A stretch of 64,000 nt of DNA, taken from Williamsia soli (lineage in GTDB: Bacteria; Actinomycetota; Actinomycetes; Mycobacteriales; Mycobacteriaceae). The translations under genes were made by a program, and so were the position numbers. The notes below the pieces were generated by a model. That model did no database searches, was not told where the DNA came from, and saw only the letters and a program-made list of their open reading frames with translations. Location: contig NZ_JAFRDR010000002.1 of assembly GCF_017377795.1 (NCBI RefSeq), positions 1 through 64,000 of the forward strand. Direction: 5' to 3'. Of the stretch, positions 1-8,772 are shown piece after piece; positions within the stretch are counted from its first letter, which is position 1; each line of letters opens with the position of its first letter.

Positions 1-2
1 AG

Positions 3-119
3 TTACGGCGGCTATAGCGGTGGGGAAACGCCCGGTCCCATTCCGAACCCGGAAGCTAAGCCCACCAGCGCCAATGGTACTGCACCCTAATCAGTGTGGG
101 AGAGTAGGACACCGCCGAA
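3..119 (+). rRNA. rrf: 5S ribosomal RNA
   Basis: The stretch has the actinobacterial 5S rRNA core (GAAACGCCCGGTCCCATTCC, then CCCGGAAGCTAAGCC) and closing helix arms ACGGCGG near the 5' end and CCGCCG near the 3' end. It starts almost at the window edge, so the 23S and 16S genes presumably lie just upstream. The exact ends are uncertain by a few bases. An intrinsic terminator follows, which closes the rRNA operon. Confidence 0.95.
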
Positions 120-130
120 CACAATTTGCG

Positions 131-177
131 AATACCCCGTATTCGATGATCTCAGGATCTCGAACACGGGGTATTTT
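131..177 (+). terminator. rRNA operon terminator
   Basis: A perfect 10-bp stem (AATACCCCGT at 131-140 with ACGGGGTATT at 166-175) continues past one mismatch into five more pairs (TTCGA with TCGAA) and ends in a short T run. It sits 11 nt after the 5S rRNA. Confidence 0.85.
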
Positions 178-226
178 GCTATGTTCTGCCGACTTCATCT
201 CGACGGTAGGGCGGCCCCTAGGGCAT

Positions 227-250
227 CAAGTGGGTCATACGACCCACTTG
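227..250. promoter_or_regulatory. 10-bp inverted repeat, putative operator of the amine oxidase gene
   Basis: CAAGTGGGTC (227-236) and GACCCACTTG (241-250) are perfect complements around a 4-nt spacer. The right arm lies where the -35 of the downstream gene should be if TACGAT (267-272) is its -10. This geometry suits a dimeric repressor. No regulator gene is adjacent, so the cognate protein is unknown. Confidence 0.5.
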
Positions 251-279
251 GATCGCTCCGAGCGGTTACGATTCCTGCC

Positions 280-1809
280 ATGCCGAGTTCGCTGCACAGT
301 GTCAATCCTCCGTCCCGCACCGTGGCGTCGGTCAGCCGTCGTCGGCTCCTCGGCGGGGTAGCTGTCGGCGCCGCTGGACTCGCACTTGGTGGCCGGGTAT
401 TCGGATCGGGTATCGCGTCAGCCTCTCCCGGAGGGAGTATCGGCGCTCAGACGTACGACGCGGTCGTCGTCGGCGGAGGCCTGTCCGGTCTCGCCGCAGC
501 CAAGACGATTGCCGAAGGCGGCCGGTCGGTCCTGGTTCTCGAGGCCCGGGAACGGGCGGGCGGGCGCGTTCACAACATCTCGACGCCGAAACTCGGCGTG
601 ACTCTCGACGCAGGTGCAGAGTTCATCGGACCGACTCAAACGCACATCGCGGCGTTGGCGAAGGAGTATGGCGTCGCGTCGCTACCGACCTACAACGCAG
701 GCGACAGCATCTACTGGAACAGCGGTCGTCGGGCCACGATGCCCAGCGCTCTCGGTCTGCCCATCGACCCCGCGTCACCTGAGGCGGCGCTGGCCCTGTC
801 TCAGCTCGAGCTCGAACCGCTGCTGGGGTTTCCCGTCGGCGAGCCCTGGAAACACCGCGATGCGGCGTATCTGGATTCCGTGACCTGGCAACAATGGCTC
901 GAGTCGCGGACGATGTCCCCAACGGCGCGGATGCTCTTGAGCCTGGCGAGTTCTGCGGCACTGTCGGTTGAGGCGCACGAATTGTCGGCGCTGTACTTCT
1001 TCAATTACGTCGCGTCTGCAGGCGATGAAGCCAACCCCGGCAGTCTCATCCGGCTGCTCAGCACTGCGGGCGGCGCGCAGGAACGTCTGTTCGTCGGTGG
1101 CGCAGCCCTCATCCCTTTGCGAATTGCGAATGAGCTGGGCGAGCGGGTGGTGTACAACGCTCCCGTGCGGTCGATCGGCTGGACCGATGAGGTGGCGACC
1201 GTCGAGAGCGATGCTGGGACAGTAAGGGCGAAGAAGGTGGTTGTCGCGATGTCGCCGGCGATCAGTGGCGGCATCGACTACAGGCAGCGCCTGACGTCGG
1301 CTCGCGTCGGCTTGCACGCCGGATACCGGATGGGTGCAATCAGCAAGTTCGCCGCGGTATATCGCGAGCCGTTCTGGCGTGCGAAGGGGCTGTCGGGGCA
1401 GGTCATCGGCAACGGCGATCCCATCGACGTCTGTTTCGAGAACTACGCCGAGGGCAACCACGTGTTGATGGGGTTCATCTCCGCCGACTCGATGCGTCGC
1501 CTGGATCAGGCGTCCGAAGAGCAGATCACGGCCGAATGTACCCAGAACTTCGTCGACTACTTCGGCCCCGAGGCCAACGACCACGTGGATCACGGCATCT
1601 TCAAGTGGGACCTGGAGCCGTGGTCACAGGGTGGTCCGGTGGCGGTGAGTCGGCCGGGCACGCTGACCCGGTACGGGACTGCCCTTCGTGCTCCGGTCGG
1701 TCCCGTCCACTGGGCGGGGACCGAGACCTCCGATTATTGGACCGGATACATGGACGGTGCGGTGCGTTCGGGTCAGCGCGCGGCAAAGGAGGTGCTGGAC
1801 GCGCGATAG
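280..1809 (+). CDS. Flavin-containing amine oxidase, Tat-exported
   Basis: About 509 aa. The N-terminus carries a twin-arginine signal (SRRRLL, then an Ala/Gly-rich hydrophobic stretch), so the folded FAD protein is probably exported. A Rossmann FAD motif (GGGLSGLAAA) follows at about residue 67, and the C-terminal signature GPVHWAGTETSDYWTGYMDG is typical of the monoamine oxidase family (PF01593). The cysteine used for covalent FAD attachment in mammalian MAO is not evident at the equivalent SQGGPVAV stretch, so FAD is probably non-covalent. I chose ATG 280 because it begins the Tat peptide and lies about 8 nt after TACGAT, which suggests a leaderless transcript; an upstream in-frame start at 94 would run through the rRNA terminator. 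The amine substrate cannot be read from sequence. Confidence 0.88.
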   Translation: MPSSLHSVNPPSRTVASVSRRRLLGGVAVGAAGLALGGRVFGSGIASASPGGSIGAQTYDAVVVGGGLSGLAAAKTIAEGGRSVLVLEARERAGGRVHNISTPKLGVTLDAGAEFIGPTQTHIAALAKEYGVASLPTYNAGDSIYWNSGRRATMPSALGLPIDPASPEAALALSQLELEPLLGFPVGEPWKHRDAAYLDSVTWQQWLESRTMSPTARMLLSLASSAALSVEAHELSALYFFNYVASAGDEANPGSLIRLLSTAGGAQERLFVGGAALIPLRIANELGERVVYNAPVRSIGWTDEVATVESDAGTVRAKKVVVAMSPAISGGIDYRQRLTSARVGLHAGYRMGAISKFAAVYREPFWRAKGLSGQVIGNGDPIDVCFENYAEGNHVLMGFISADSMRRLDQASEEQITAECTQNFVDYFGPEANDHVDHGIFKWDLEPWSQGGPVAVSRPGTLTRYGTALRAPVGPVHWAGTETSDYWTGYMDGAVRSGQRAAKEVLDAR

Positions 1810-1860
1810 GCAGAGCTCGACCAATTCGCGTCTCGGTGCTGTCGACGGCTAGTCTGGCGT

Positions 1861-1876
1861 GCGGCCGATCGGCCGG
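1861..1876. promoter_or_regulatory. Short palindrome upstream of the TPR/HAD gene
   Basis: CGGCCGATCGGCCG is a perfect 14-bp palindrome in the 140-bp gap between the amine oxidase and the TPR/HAD gene. It may be an operator or the base of a small hairpin. There is no U run, so a terminator role is unlikely. Confidence 0.25.
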
Positions 1877-1950
1877 TACAGGTAACTACATAGCGTGAAT
1901 CCATCGGTCCGTTTCGGCGTGAGTGGTGTGATCGTGACGAAGAGGCAGAC

Positions 1951-3912
1951 GTGAACGACAGAAACAATCGTGGTGGCAACGGACGCGGCAACTCTGGCGG
2001 TGGACGCCCGACCGACCGCCGTGACGGTCCCAGCGGCCGCAATTTCCGTAACGACTCCGACGCTCGCCGCGGCACCGGATCCGCGAACCGCCCGCCTGAG
2101 CCGCCTTTGCCCGACGACGTCGTCCCTCAGGATCTCGATACCGAGGTCCGTCGCGACCTGCTGAGTCTCGACCGCACGAATGCCGACACGGTTTCACGAC
2201 ACCTCATCATGACTTTCCGGCTCCTCGACGAGGACCCGGTGTTGGCGCTCGAACACGCCCGCGCCGCTCGTCGCCGCGCCGGCCGTATCGCGATGGTTCG
2301 CGAGGCCGCAGGCATCGCCGCCTACACTGCGCAGGAGTGGGCTGAGGCATTGTCGGAGTTGAGGGCCGCGCGGCGCATGTCCGGCGGCAACGCCCTACTG
2401 CCGATGATCGCCGATTGTGAGCGTGGCCTGGGACGTCCCGAGCGTGCGATCGATGTCGCCCGCAGCGACGAGGGCCGGGCCCTGACCGGCGAGGACGCTG
2501 CAGAGATGCGGATCGTGGAGTCGGGGGCGCGTCTTGATCTCGGTGAGTTCGACAAAGCAATTGTCACGCTGCAGACCAAGGATCTCGACCCGGCTCGAGT
2601 CGGTACGGATGCGGCGCGGTACTTCTACGCGTATGCCGCTGCGCTGCTGGCGGCGGGTCGGCGCGATGACGCGATCACGTGGTTCATGAACGCCGCATCT
2701 GCGGATGACGACGACGTGACCGACGCCGAAGACCGGTTGATGGAATTGGCAGAGCCGGATCCGGCTGCCGAGGGACCCGACGCCGAGCCCGCCCTGCTCG
2801 CTCCCGTGCACGCGGAAGCCCCGAAAGCAGTGTCTGAGGTCAGCGCGCCGACTGCGTTGAAGGAGGTGCCGGAACAGGTTGTGCCGCAGCTGGTGCCGGC
2901 GGCCCCCGCCGAGCCCGGTGCGCGCCTGCGGGACGGGTACGACGTCTTGCTGCTCGATTTGGACGGAACGGTCTACGCAGGAAAGAACGAGATCCCCGGT
3001 GCGAAGGACGCACTCGATGCCGGCGAGCAGCGCAACTACTACGTGACCAACAACGCCAGTCGTTCTCCCGTGGACGTCGCAGAACACTTGCAGGAGCTGG
3101 GTTTTCGGGCCGAGCCCGACCAGGTCGTCACCAGTGCGCAGTCGGCAGCGCGGCTCCTGGCAGAACAACTGCCGATGGGATCGCGAGTCCTGGTCGTCGG
3201 GACCGACGCACTCGTTCATGAGGTCCGATCTGCAGGCCTCGGGGTGACGCGGAGCGCGGACGACCGTCCGGCCGCTGTGGTGCAGGGACATTCACCGGAT
3301 ACCGGCTGGGCGATCCTGTCCGAGGCGGTACTCGCGATCCGGGCGGGTGCGCTGTGGGTGGCGTGCAACGTCGACGCGACCTTACCGACCGACCGCGGTC
3401 TCCAGCTGGGCAACGGTTCGATGGTGGCCGCGGTCGCGAACGCCACGGGAGCGCAGCCGCAGGTTGCCGGGAAGCCCGCGTCGCCGCTGATGGTCGACGC
3501 CGTCAACCGAAGTGGCTCGAAGACACCACTGGTGGTCGGCGATCGCCTCGACACCGACATCGAAGGTGCGAATGCGATCGAGGCCGACAGCCTTTTGGTG
3601 CTGACCGGTGTGAGCACCGCAGCCGATGCCCTCAACGCCCCGGAGGCGCAGCGTCCGACGTTCATCGCGTCGGATCTGCAAGGTCTCAACGCCGCCGCGG
3701 ACGATGTGATCGTCGGCCCGCGGCCCGGGTGGCATGTCAGCGTCCTCGATCACACTCTGACGGTCGTGGCGCAGGACGGCGCCGACCCGGCGGCGGTGCT
3801 CTACGCCGTGTTGCACGAGGCCTGGTCGCGAGAGACGTCGACGAAGTGGATCGTCGAGGCCGCCGAAGAGGTGGCTCAGTCTGCGTTGATGAGCGCCGGT
3901 CTGCTGGCCTGA
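1951..3912 (+). CDS. TPR-like/HAD-IIA fusion protein (glycerol-3-phosphate phosphatase type)
   Basis: About 653 aa from GTG 1951, preceded by a purine-rich GAAGAGG. Residues 1-55 are a low-complexity Gly/Arg/Asn-rich tail. Residues about 60-265 are helical TPR-like repeats resembling the separate mycobacterial protein Rv1691. An Ala/Pro/Glu linker follows. From about residue 328 there is a HAD-IIA phosphatase with DLDGT at 336-340, VTNNAS, GKP before the cap and VGDRLDTDI. The M. tuberculosis homologue of this half, Rv1692, is a glycerol-3-phosphate phosphatase in membrane-lipid recycling. Here both halves are one open frame, so this looks like a fusion. Function of the TPR half is not known. 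The 3' end is 2 bp from the convergent aroE-like gene. Confidence 0.87.
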   Translation: MNDRNNRGGNGRGNSGGGRPTDRRDGPSGRNFRNDSDARRGTGSANRPPEPPLPDDVVPQDLDTEVRRDLLSLDRTNADTVSRHLIMTFRLLDEDPVLALEHARAARRRAGRIAMVREAAGIAAYTAQEWAEALSELRAARRMSGGNALLPMIADCERGLGRPERAIDVARSDEGRALTGEDAAEMRIVESGARLDLGEFDKAIVTLQTKDLDPARVGTDAARYFYAYAAALLAAGRRDDAITWFMNAASADDDDVTDAEDRLMELAEPDPAAEGPDAEPALLAPVHAEAPKAVSEVSAPTALKEVPEQVVPQLVPAAPAEPGARLRDGYDVLLLDLDGTVYAGKNEIPGAKDALDAGEQRNYYVTNNASRSPVDVAEHLQELGFRAEPDQVVTSAQSAARLLAEQLPMGSRVLVVGTDALVHEVRSAGLGVTRSADDRPAAVVQGHSPDTGWAILSEAVLAIRAGALWVACNVDATLPTDRGLQLGNGSMVAAVANATGAQPQVAGKPASPLMVDAVNRSGSKTPLVVGDRLDTDIEGANAIEADSLLVLTGVSTAADALNAPEAQRPTFIASDLQGLNAAADDVIVGPRPGWHVSVLDHTLTVVAQDGADPAAVLYAVLHEAWSRETSTKWIVEAAEEVAQSALMSAGLLA

Positions 3913-3914
3913 CG

Positions 3915-4760
3915 TCAGCTGCGGGAGAACTCTGACGCCGCCTTGATCTGGGCGTCCGAGGGGCGCATCCCGGTGTAGAGGACGAACTGCTCGGCCGCCT
4001 GCAAGGCGATCACCTGTGCGCCTGTGATCACGGGGCGGCCGTCGAATGCACTGATCAACGGTGTCCGGGCAGGCATCGCGACGACGTCGAAGGCCGCTTT
4101 CGCCCCGTCCACCGCGGCGGATGGAAACGGTAGCCCCTCGGCGTCGGGACCGCCGGCCATCCCCACCGGAGTCGTGTTGACCAGCAGATCCGGACGTGCG
4201 GACCCGAGTTCGGGTTGCCAGGTGAATCCGTACCGTTCGGCGAGTGCCCGGCCGGTCTGCTCGTTGCGGGCGATCACTGCGGCGTCCGAGTATCCCTCGT
4301 CGCGGAGCGCCGCCACGACAGCCTTGGCCATGCCGCCGCTTCCGGCCACGGCCACCGTGTAGTCCGTCGGAATGGAACTGTCTCGCAGCAGATTCGCTGC
4401 CGCTTGGTAGTCGGTGTTGTAGGCATGGAGCGTGCCGTCTTCGTTGACGATGGTGTTGACAGAGTCGATGGCCGATGCCGAGTCGTGCATCACGTCGACG
4501 AGGTCGATGATCTCTTCCTTCAAGGGCATCGAGATCCCTGCGCCTCGAATGCCCAGAGCCCGGATCCCTCCGACCGCCGCAGGCAAATCCGCAGTGCTGA
4601 AGGCCTTGTAGACGAAGTCGAGTCCGAGCTCGTTGTAGAGGTAATTGTGGAACTTCGTGCCGATGTTGCTTGGTCGCCCCGACAGCGAGATGCACAGCTG
4701 CGTGTCGCGTCGTAGGACTCGGGCATCAGGTGCGCCGGCGCCCGCAGTGGTGGAGGTCAT
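3915..4760 (-). CDS. Shikimate dehydrogenase-like oxidoreductase (SdhL/AroE family)
   Basis: About 281 aa with the AroE two-domain plan: an N-terminal substrate domain (SLSGRPSN, MPLKE holding the catalytic Lys, NTDYQA) and a C-terminal NAD(P) domain with the glycine-rich AGSGGMAKAV motif. The usual SxSxSP and MPHKE signatures are altered (SGRPSN, MPLKE), which fits the shikimate dehydrogenase-like branch (H. influenzae HI0607 type) rather than the main biosynthetic AroE. I therefore withhold the symbol aroE. Start ATG 4760 (a GTG precedes it) lies about 7 nt after TAGCGT on the minus strand, suggesting a leaderless message. It is divergent from the small gene at 4797. Confidence 0.85.
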   Translation of the reverse strand: MTSTTAGAGAPDARVLRRDTQLCISLSGRPSNIGTKFHNYLYNELGLDFVYKAFSTADLPAAVGGIRALGIRGAGISMPLKEEIIDLVDVMHDSASAIDSVNTIVNEDGTLHAYNTDYQAAANLLRDSSIPTDYTVAVAGSGGMAKAVVAALRDEGYSDAAVIARNEQTGRALAERYGFTWQPELGSARPDLLVNTTPVGMAGGPDAEGLPFPSAAVDGAKAAFDVVAMPARTPLISAFDGRPVITGAQVIALQAAEQFVLYTGMRPSDAQIKAASEFSRS

Positions 4761-4796
4761 CACTAGACGCTAACAATCGACTAGCCTTGGCAGGCG

Positions 4797-5057
4797 ATGA
4801 ACCAACCTCTGCCCGGACCCCGCCCGGTACCCGGCCCCCGACCCGCCGCGCCGCCCGACGAGTCTGCTCACACCGTGGATCCCGATGAGATCCGGCGTCA
4901 GGTGTCGGAGTTGCTCGAACAGGCTGACGACATCGCGGCTTCGGTCGGCGACGCCGCCGACAGTGAGGCACTGGCGCAGCTTGCCCGGCAGGCTCACCTG
5001 CTCGAGAAGGCGCATGGGGTGCTCACCGATGCTCTGGAGAAGGTCGACCGTGCCTGA
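4797..5057 (+). CDS. Small conserved protein upstream of tlyA (Rv1693-like position)
   Basis: 86 aa: a Pro-rich first 20 residues, then an acidic, heptad-like helical segment (about 27-86) likely to form a coiled coil. No enzyme motif is visible. It holds the position of Rv1693 just before tlyA and is probably co-transcribed with it. TAGCCT at 4782-4787 places a start of transcription very near the ATG. Function unknown. Confidence 0.75.
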   Translation: MNQPLPGPRPVPGPRPAAPPDESAHTVDPDEIRRQVSELLEQADDIAASVGDAADSEALAQLARQAHLLEKAHGVLTDALEKVDRA

Positions 5058-5101
5058 GCCGGCGCTACCGAAGGGTCCGGACGCGCTACGTCGTCCGAGT
5101 C

Positions 5102-5920
5102 ATGGCGCGTAGGGCCCGCCTGGACGCAGAGCTCGTGCGCCGCGGCGAGGCGCGATCGCGCGACCACGCTCGTGAACTCATCGAAGCGGGCCGCGTCAAG
5201 GTCAACGGCACAGTTGCGAGTAAGCCCGCGACCAACGTCGATCTCGGTGCGCCGATCGTGGTGGCCGAGGGCGACGACGAAGGATGGGCCTCGCGGGGCG
5301 CGCACAAGTTGCTCGGCGCGCTGGCCGCGTTCGAACCGCAGGGCGTCAGCGTCGCCGGACGTCGCTGTCTCGACGCCGGCGCGTCGACGGGCGGATTCAC
5401 CGACGTATTGCTGCGTCGGGACGCTCAGCAGGTGGTGGCGGTCGACGTCGGGTACGGCCAGCTGATCTGGCGTCTGCAGAATGACGCCCGCGTCGAGATC
5501 CACGACCGGACCAATGTCCGGAGCCTGACTGCCGAGCAGATCGGCGGGCCGGTGGACCTCGTCGTCGCGGACTTGTCGTTCATCTCCCTTAACCTTGTCC
5601 TCGAAGCGTTCGCCAACTGTGCCAAGGCCGGCGCGGACCTGCTACCGATGGTCAAACCACAGTTCGAGGTCGGCAAAGATCGAGTGGGATCGGGGGGCGT
5701 GGTGCGTAGTCGAGAGTTGCGAGCCGAAGCCGTGACCGCGGTGGCGGAGACCGCGGCGAGCCACGGCCTTGCCACGCTCGGCGCGGTGGCGAGCCCGCTG
5801 CCCGGTCCGTCGGGCAATGTTGAATACTTCCTCTGGCTGCGAAAACAGCCGGAACCGGCATCGGTGGACGACACTGTGCGGGCGGCGATAGCCGAGGCGA
5901 TCGAGAAAGGGCCCCAGTGA
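5102..5920 (+). CDS. tlyA: TlyA-type 16S/23S rRNA 2'-O-methyltransferase
   Basis: 272 aa. Residues 1-60 are an S4-type RNA-binding domain (LDAELVRRGEA and the VKVNG loop). Residues 64-245 are a Rossmann SAM methyltransferase with the glycine loop CLDAGASTGGFTD. The K-D-K-E catalytic tetrad expected for RrmJ/TlyA enzymes is visible at K69, D157, K185 and E241. In mycobacteria TlyA methylates 16S rRNA (C1409) and 23S rRNA (C1920), and its loss gives capreomycin resistance. It overlaps nadK by four bases (GTGA), so the genes are translationally coupled. Confidence 0.96.
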   Translation: MARRARLDAELVRRGEARSRDHARELIEAGRVKVNGTVASKPATNVDLGAPIVVAEGDDEGWASRGAHKLLGALAAFEPQGVSVAGRRCLDAGASTGGFTDVLLRRDAQQVVAVDVGYGQLIWRLQNDARVEIHDRTNVRSLTAEQIGGPVDLVVADLSFISLNLVLEAFANCAKAGADLLPMVKPQFEVGKDRVGSGGVVRSRELRAEAVTAVAETAASHGLATLGAVASPLPGPSGNVEYFLWLRKQPEPASVDDTVRAAIAEAIEKGPQ

Positions 5921-6906
5921 CGAACCCAGCGGGTGGCACGGCTCCGACGGCGGGGCCGCAGGGACGGGAGTTTCTTGTGGTTGCCCACACCGGCCGGGAC
6001 AACGTCCACGAGACGATGGCTGTCATCGCGCGGTCATGTGCCGAGGCCGGAATCGCCCTCCGGGTCGTCGATCACGACACGATGCCGAGTCATCCGGGAC
6101 CGCAATACCTGAGCACGGTCAACCCGCTCGATCCGGCGGAGCTGCGCGAGATCGGTGCCGACGTCGCGGTGACGACGGGGAACGAGTCGTCCGCGGCCGG
6201 ATGTGAGGTCGTCATCGTCCTCGGCGGCGACGGAACCTTCTTGCGTGCAGCGGAGCTCGCCCACCCGGTAGAGGTGCCGGTGCTGGGAATCAATCTGGGG
6301 CACATCGGCTTTCTGGCCGAAGCCGAGGCAAACCGTGTCGACGAGGTGATGGCCCAGCTCGTGAACCGCGACTACGAGGTCGAGGACCGGATGACGCTCG
6401 ACATCACCGTGCATGTCGACGGGCAGGTGGTGGCCAAGAGCTGGGCCCTGAACGAGGCCAGTATCCAGAACCTGTCCAGGCAAGGTGTGTTGGAGCTCAT
6501 CACGGAGGTCGATGGCCGACCCGTCTCGGCATTCGGGGCCGACGGCATCCTGGTGTCGACACCGACGGGGTCCACCGCATACGCGTTTTCGGCAGGCGGT
6601 CCCGTCATGTGGCCCGACCTCGAGGCGATTCTGCTGGTCCCGTCGAACGCTCACGCCCTGTTCGCCCGGCCCATGGTCACGAGTCCGCGATCGCTGGTGG
6701 CGATCGAGGTGCTCGCGCGTGGCCAGGATGCCCTGCTGGCGTGCGACGGTCGCCGCAACATCGAAGTCCCGGCCGGTGGCCGGGTGGAGATCGTCAGAGG
6801 TGAGCGACCGGTGCACTGGGTTCGCATCGATTCCGATCCTTTTGCCGACCGGTTGGTGCGCAAGTTCGAACTGCCGGTCACCGGGTGGAGGGGAAGGCAA
6901 CTGTAG
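5917..6906 (+). CDS. nadK: NAD kinase
   Basis: 329 aa. It carries the NAD kinase signature GGDGTFLRAAE (G103-G107) followed by GINLGHIGFLAE, and the NE/A nicotinamide-binding segment (LNEASI), then the TPTGSTAYAFSAGGP loop. The enzyme phosphorylates NAD to NADP; actinobacterial members often use polyphosphate as well as ATP. GTG 5917 overlaps the tlyA stop, and the last base of its TAG stop is the first base of the recN GTG. Confidence 0.96.
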   Translation: MTNPAGGTAPTAGPQGREFLVVAHTGRDNVHETMAVIARSCAEAGIALRVVDHDTMPSHPGPQYLSTVNPLDPAELREIGADVAVTTGNESSAAGCEVVIVLGGDGTFLRAAELAHPVEVPVLGINLGHIGFLAEAEANRVDEVMAQLVNRDYEVEDRMTLDITVHVDGQVVAKSWALNEASIQNLSRQGVLELITEVDGRPVSAFGADGILVSTPTGSTAYAFSAGGPVMWPDLEAILLVPSNAHALFARPMVTSPRSLVAIEVLARGQDALLACDGRRNIEVPAGGRVEIVRGERPVHWVRIDSDPFADRLVRKFELPVTGWRGRQL

Positions 6907-8678
6907 TGCTCGAAGAGATTTCGATCAGCGGACTCGGCGTCATCGACAAGGCCGGTGCCGAGTTCCACGAAGGACTGACCGTCCTCACCGGTGAGACGGG
7001 TGCGGGGAAGACGATGGTCGTGACGAGTCTGCACCTGCTCTCGGGGGCGCGCGCGGATGCCGGCCGCGTCCGTTCGGGTCAGAGTCGCGCTGTCGTCGAA
7101 GGCCGATTCCGCGCGACCGGTGCCGAGGCCGCAGAGGTACTGGATTCGTCCGGCGCCGAGCTCGACGAGGACGGCACCGTCATCGCGGTACGCACGGTGA
7201 ATGCCGATGGTCGATCCCGGGCTCATCTCGGCGGCCGATCGGTGCCCGTCGGGCTCCTCGGGCAGTTCACCAGCGGGCAGCTGGCGATTCACGGCCAGAA
7301 CGACCAACTCCGCCTGCTGCGGTCGGAGCATCAGCGCGATGCGCTCGACCGGTTCTCGGCCGAGGCGATCACCAAACCACTCAAGGCCTACCGAGAGGCT
7401 CGAGAGCGCTGGATCACGCTGGCCGATCAACTGCGCGACCGGCAGGCCAATTCCCGCGAGATCGCCCAGGAAGCCGATCGCCTCAAGTTCGGACTCGACG
7501 AGATCGACAAGGTTGCGCCGCAACCCCAGGAGGACGAAGAGATCGCTGCGACGGTCCGGCGGCTCAGTGATCTCGAGACCATCCGTACCGCAGCGGTCTC
7601 CGCGCTCGACGCGGTGACCGGCGCGGGCCCCGACGCCGATGTGGCGAGCGGTACCTCGGTTCTCGACGGCTTGGGTGCGGCCAGGACAATGCTGGAAACT
7701 CAGGCTGACGACACGTTGCGAGCTCTGCTGCCCCGCATCGAGGAAGCTCTCACCGTGGTGGGCGACATCGGGGAAGAACTCAGCTCGTTCGTCTCCGGGC
7801 TGCCGGTCGACGCGGCCGAACTGGAGCAATTGCTGCAACGCCAGGCCGAACTGAAGTCTCTGGTGCGCAAGTACGCCCCCGACATCGACGGCGTCATCGG
7901 ATGGGCGGATTCGGCACGGTCGCGGCTGGCCGAGATCGGGGACTCGTCTGAGTCGCTCGACGAGCTGGCTGTACGCGTCGGTGCGGCGCGCGACGACGTA
8001 GCCGTCGCCGCGGTCAAGCTGACCAAGGTGCGCGTCAAGGCCGCGAAGTCGCTTGCTTCCACAGTGAGTTCGGAACTGACGGGGCTCGCGATGGGGGATG
8101 CCCAGCTCGAGGTCACCGTTGTGCCCGACGAATCAGCGGACTCCGACCGTCGCGGCATCGAGATCGACGGCCGGCAGCTGCACGCCGGTTCCCACGGTGT
8201 CGACAAAGTGGAGTTCGGACTGACCGCTCACGCCGGTGCGCAGGCGCGACCGATCGCGAAGTCGGCCTCCGGCGGCGAGCTGTCTCGCGTGATGCTCGCA
8301 CTCGAGGTGGTACTCGCCGGTCCGGGCGGCGGTTCGACGATGGTGTTCGACGAGGTCGACGCGGGGGTCGGTGGCCGGGCGGCAGTCGAGATCGGGCGAC
8401 GGCTCGCCAAGTTGGCGCGCGCACATCAGGTCATCGTGGTGACCCACCTGCCGCAGGTCGCGGCCTTTGCCGACAACCACCTGCTGATCGGTAAACAGAC
8501 GTCCTCCGGGAAGTCGTCCAAGTCGAGCCGTGTGACGAGCTCGGTCGAGGTTCTCGACCGCGATGAGCGAGTGGCGGAACTGGCCCGCATGCTCGCCGGC
8601 CTGGGAGATTCCGACACCGGTCGCGCGCACGCGGAAGAGCTCCTGAGCACAGCCGAATCCGAGAAATCTGCCTTCTGA
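6906..8678 (+). CDS. recN: DNA repair protein RecN
   Basis: About 590 aa. SMC-like ABC ATPase with N-terminal Walker A (GETGAGKTMVV), a Q-loop region (GQNDQLRLL), a long helical coiled-coil middle and a C-terminal ABC signature (SGGELSRVMLAL) with Walker B (STMVFDEVDAGVGG). RecN bridges DNA ends in recombinational double-strand break repair. I place the start at GTG 6906 (LEEISISGLG), one base inside the nadK stop and preceded by a strong GGAGGGGAAGG site, rather than at the upstream in-frame ATG 6885. Confidence 0.95.
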   Translation: MLEEISISGLGVIDKAGAEFHEGLTVLTGETGAGKTMVVTSLHLLSGARADAGRVRSGQSRAVVEGRFRATGAEAAEVLDSSGAELDEDGTVIAVRTVNADGRSRAHLGGRSVPVGLLGQFTSGQLAIHGQNDQLRLLRSEHQRDALDRFSAEAITKPLKAYREARERWITLADQLRDRQANSREIAQEADRLKFGLDEIDKVAPQPQEDEEIAATVRRLSDLETIRTAAVSALDAVTGAGPDADVASGTSVLDGLGAARTMLETQADDTLRALLPRIEEALTVVGDIGEELSSFVSGLPVDAAELEQLLQRQAELKSLVRKYAPDIDGVIGWADSARSRLAEIGDSSESLDELAVRVGAARDDVAVAAVKLTKVRVKAAKSLASTVSSELTGLAMGDAQLEVTVVPDESADSDRRGIEIDGRQLHAGSHGVDKVEFGLTAHAGAQARPIAKSASGGELSRVMLALEVVLAGPGGGSTMVFDEVDAGVGGRAAVEIGRRLAKLARAHQVIVVTHLPQVAAFADNHLLIGKQTSSGKSSKSSRVTSSVEVLDRDERVAELARMLAGLGDSDTGRAHAEELLSTAESEKSAF

Positions 8679-8772
8679 CGGACTGACACGGGTGTTACTC
8701 GTGTGACAAAAGTGGCGTGTGTTACGGCGCGCCTCCACCAAAACTGTCGAGTGGTGGTTCAGTGTTTCTCGC

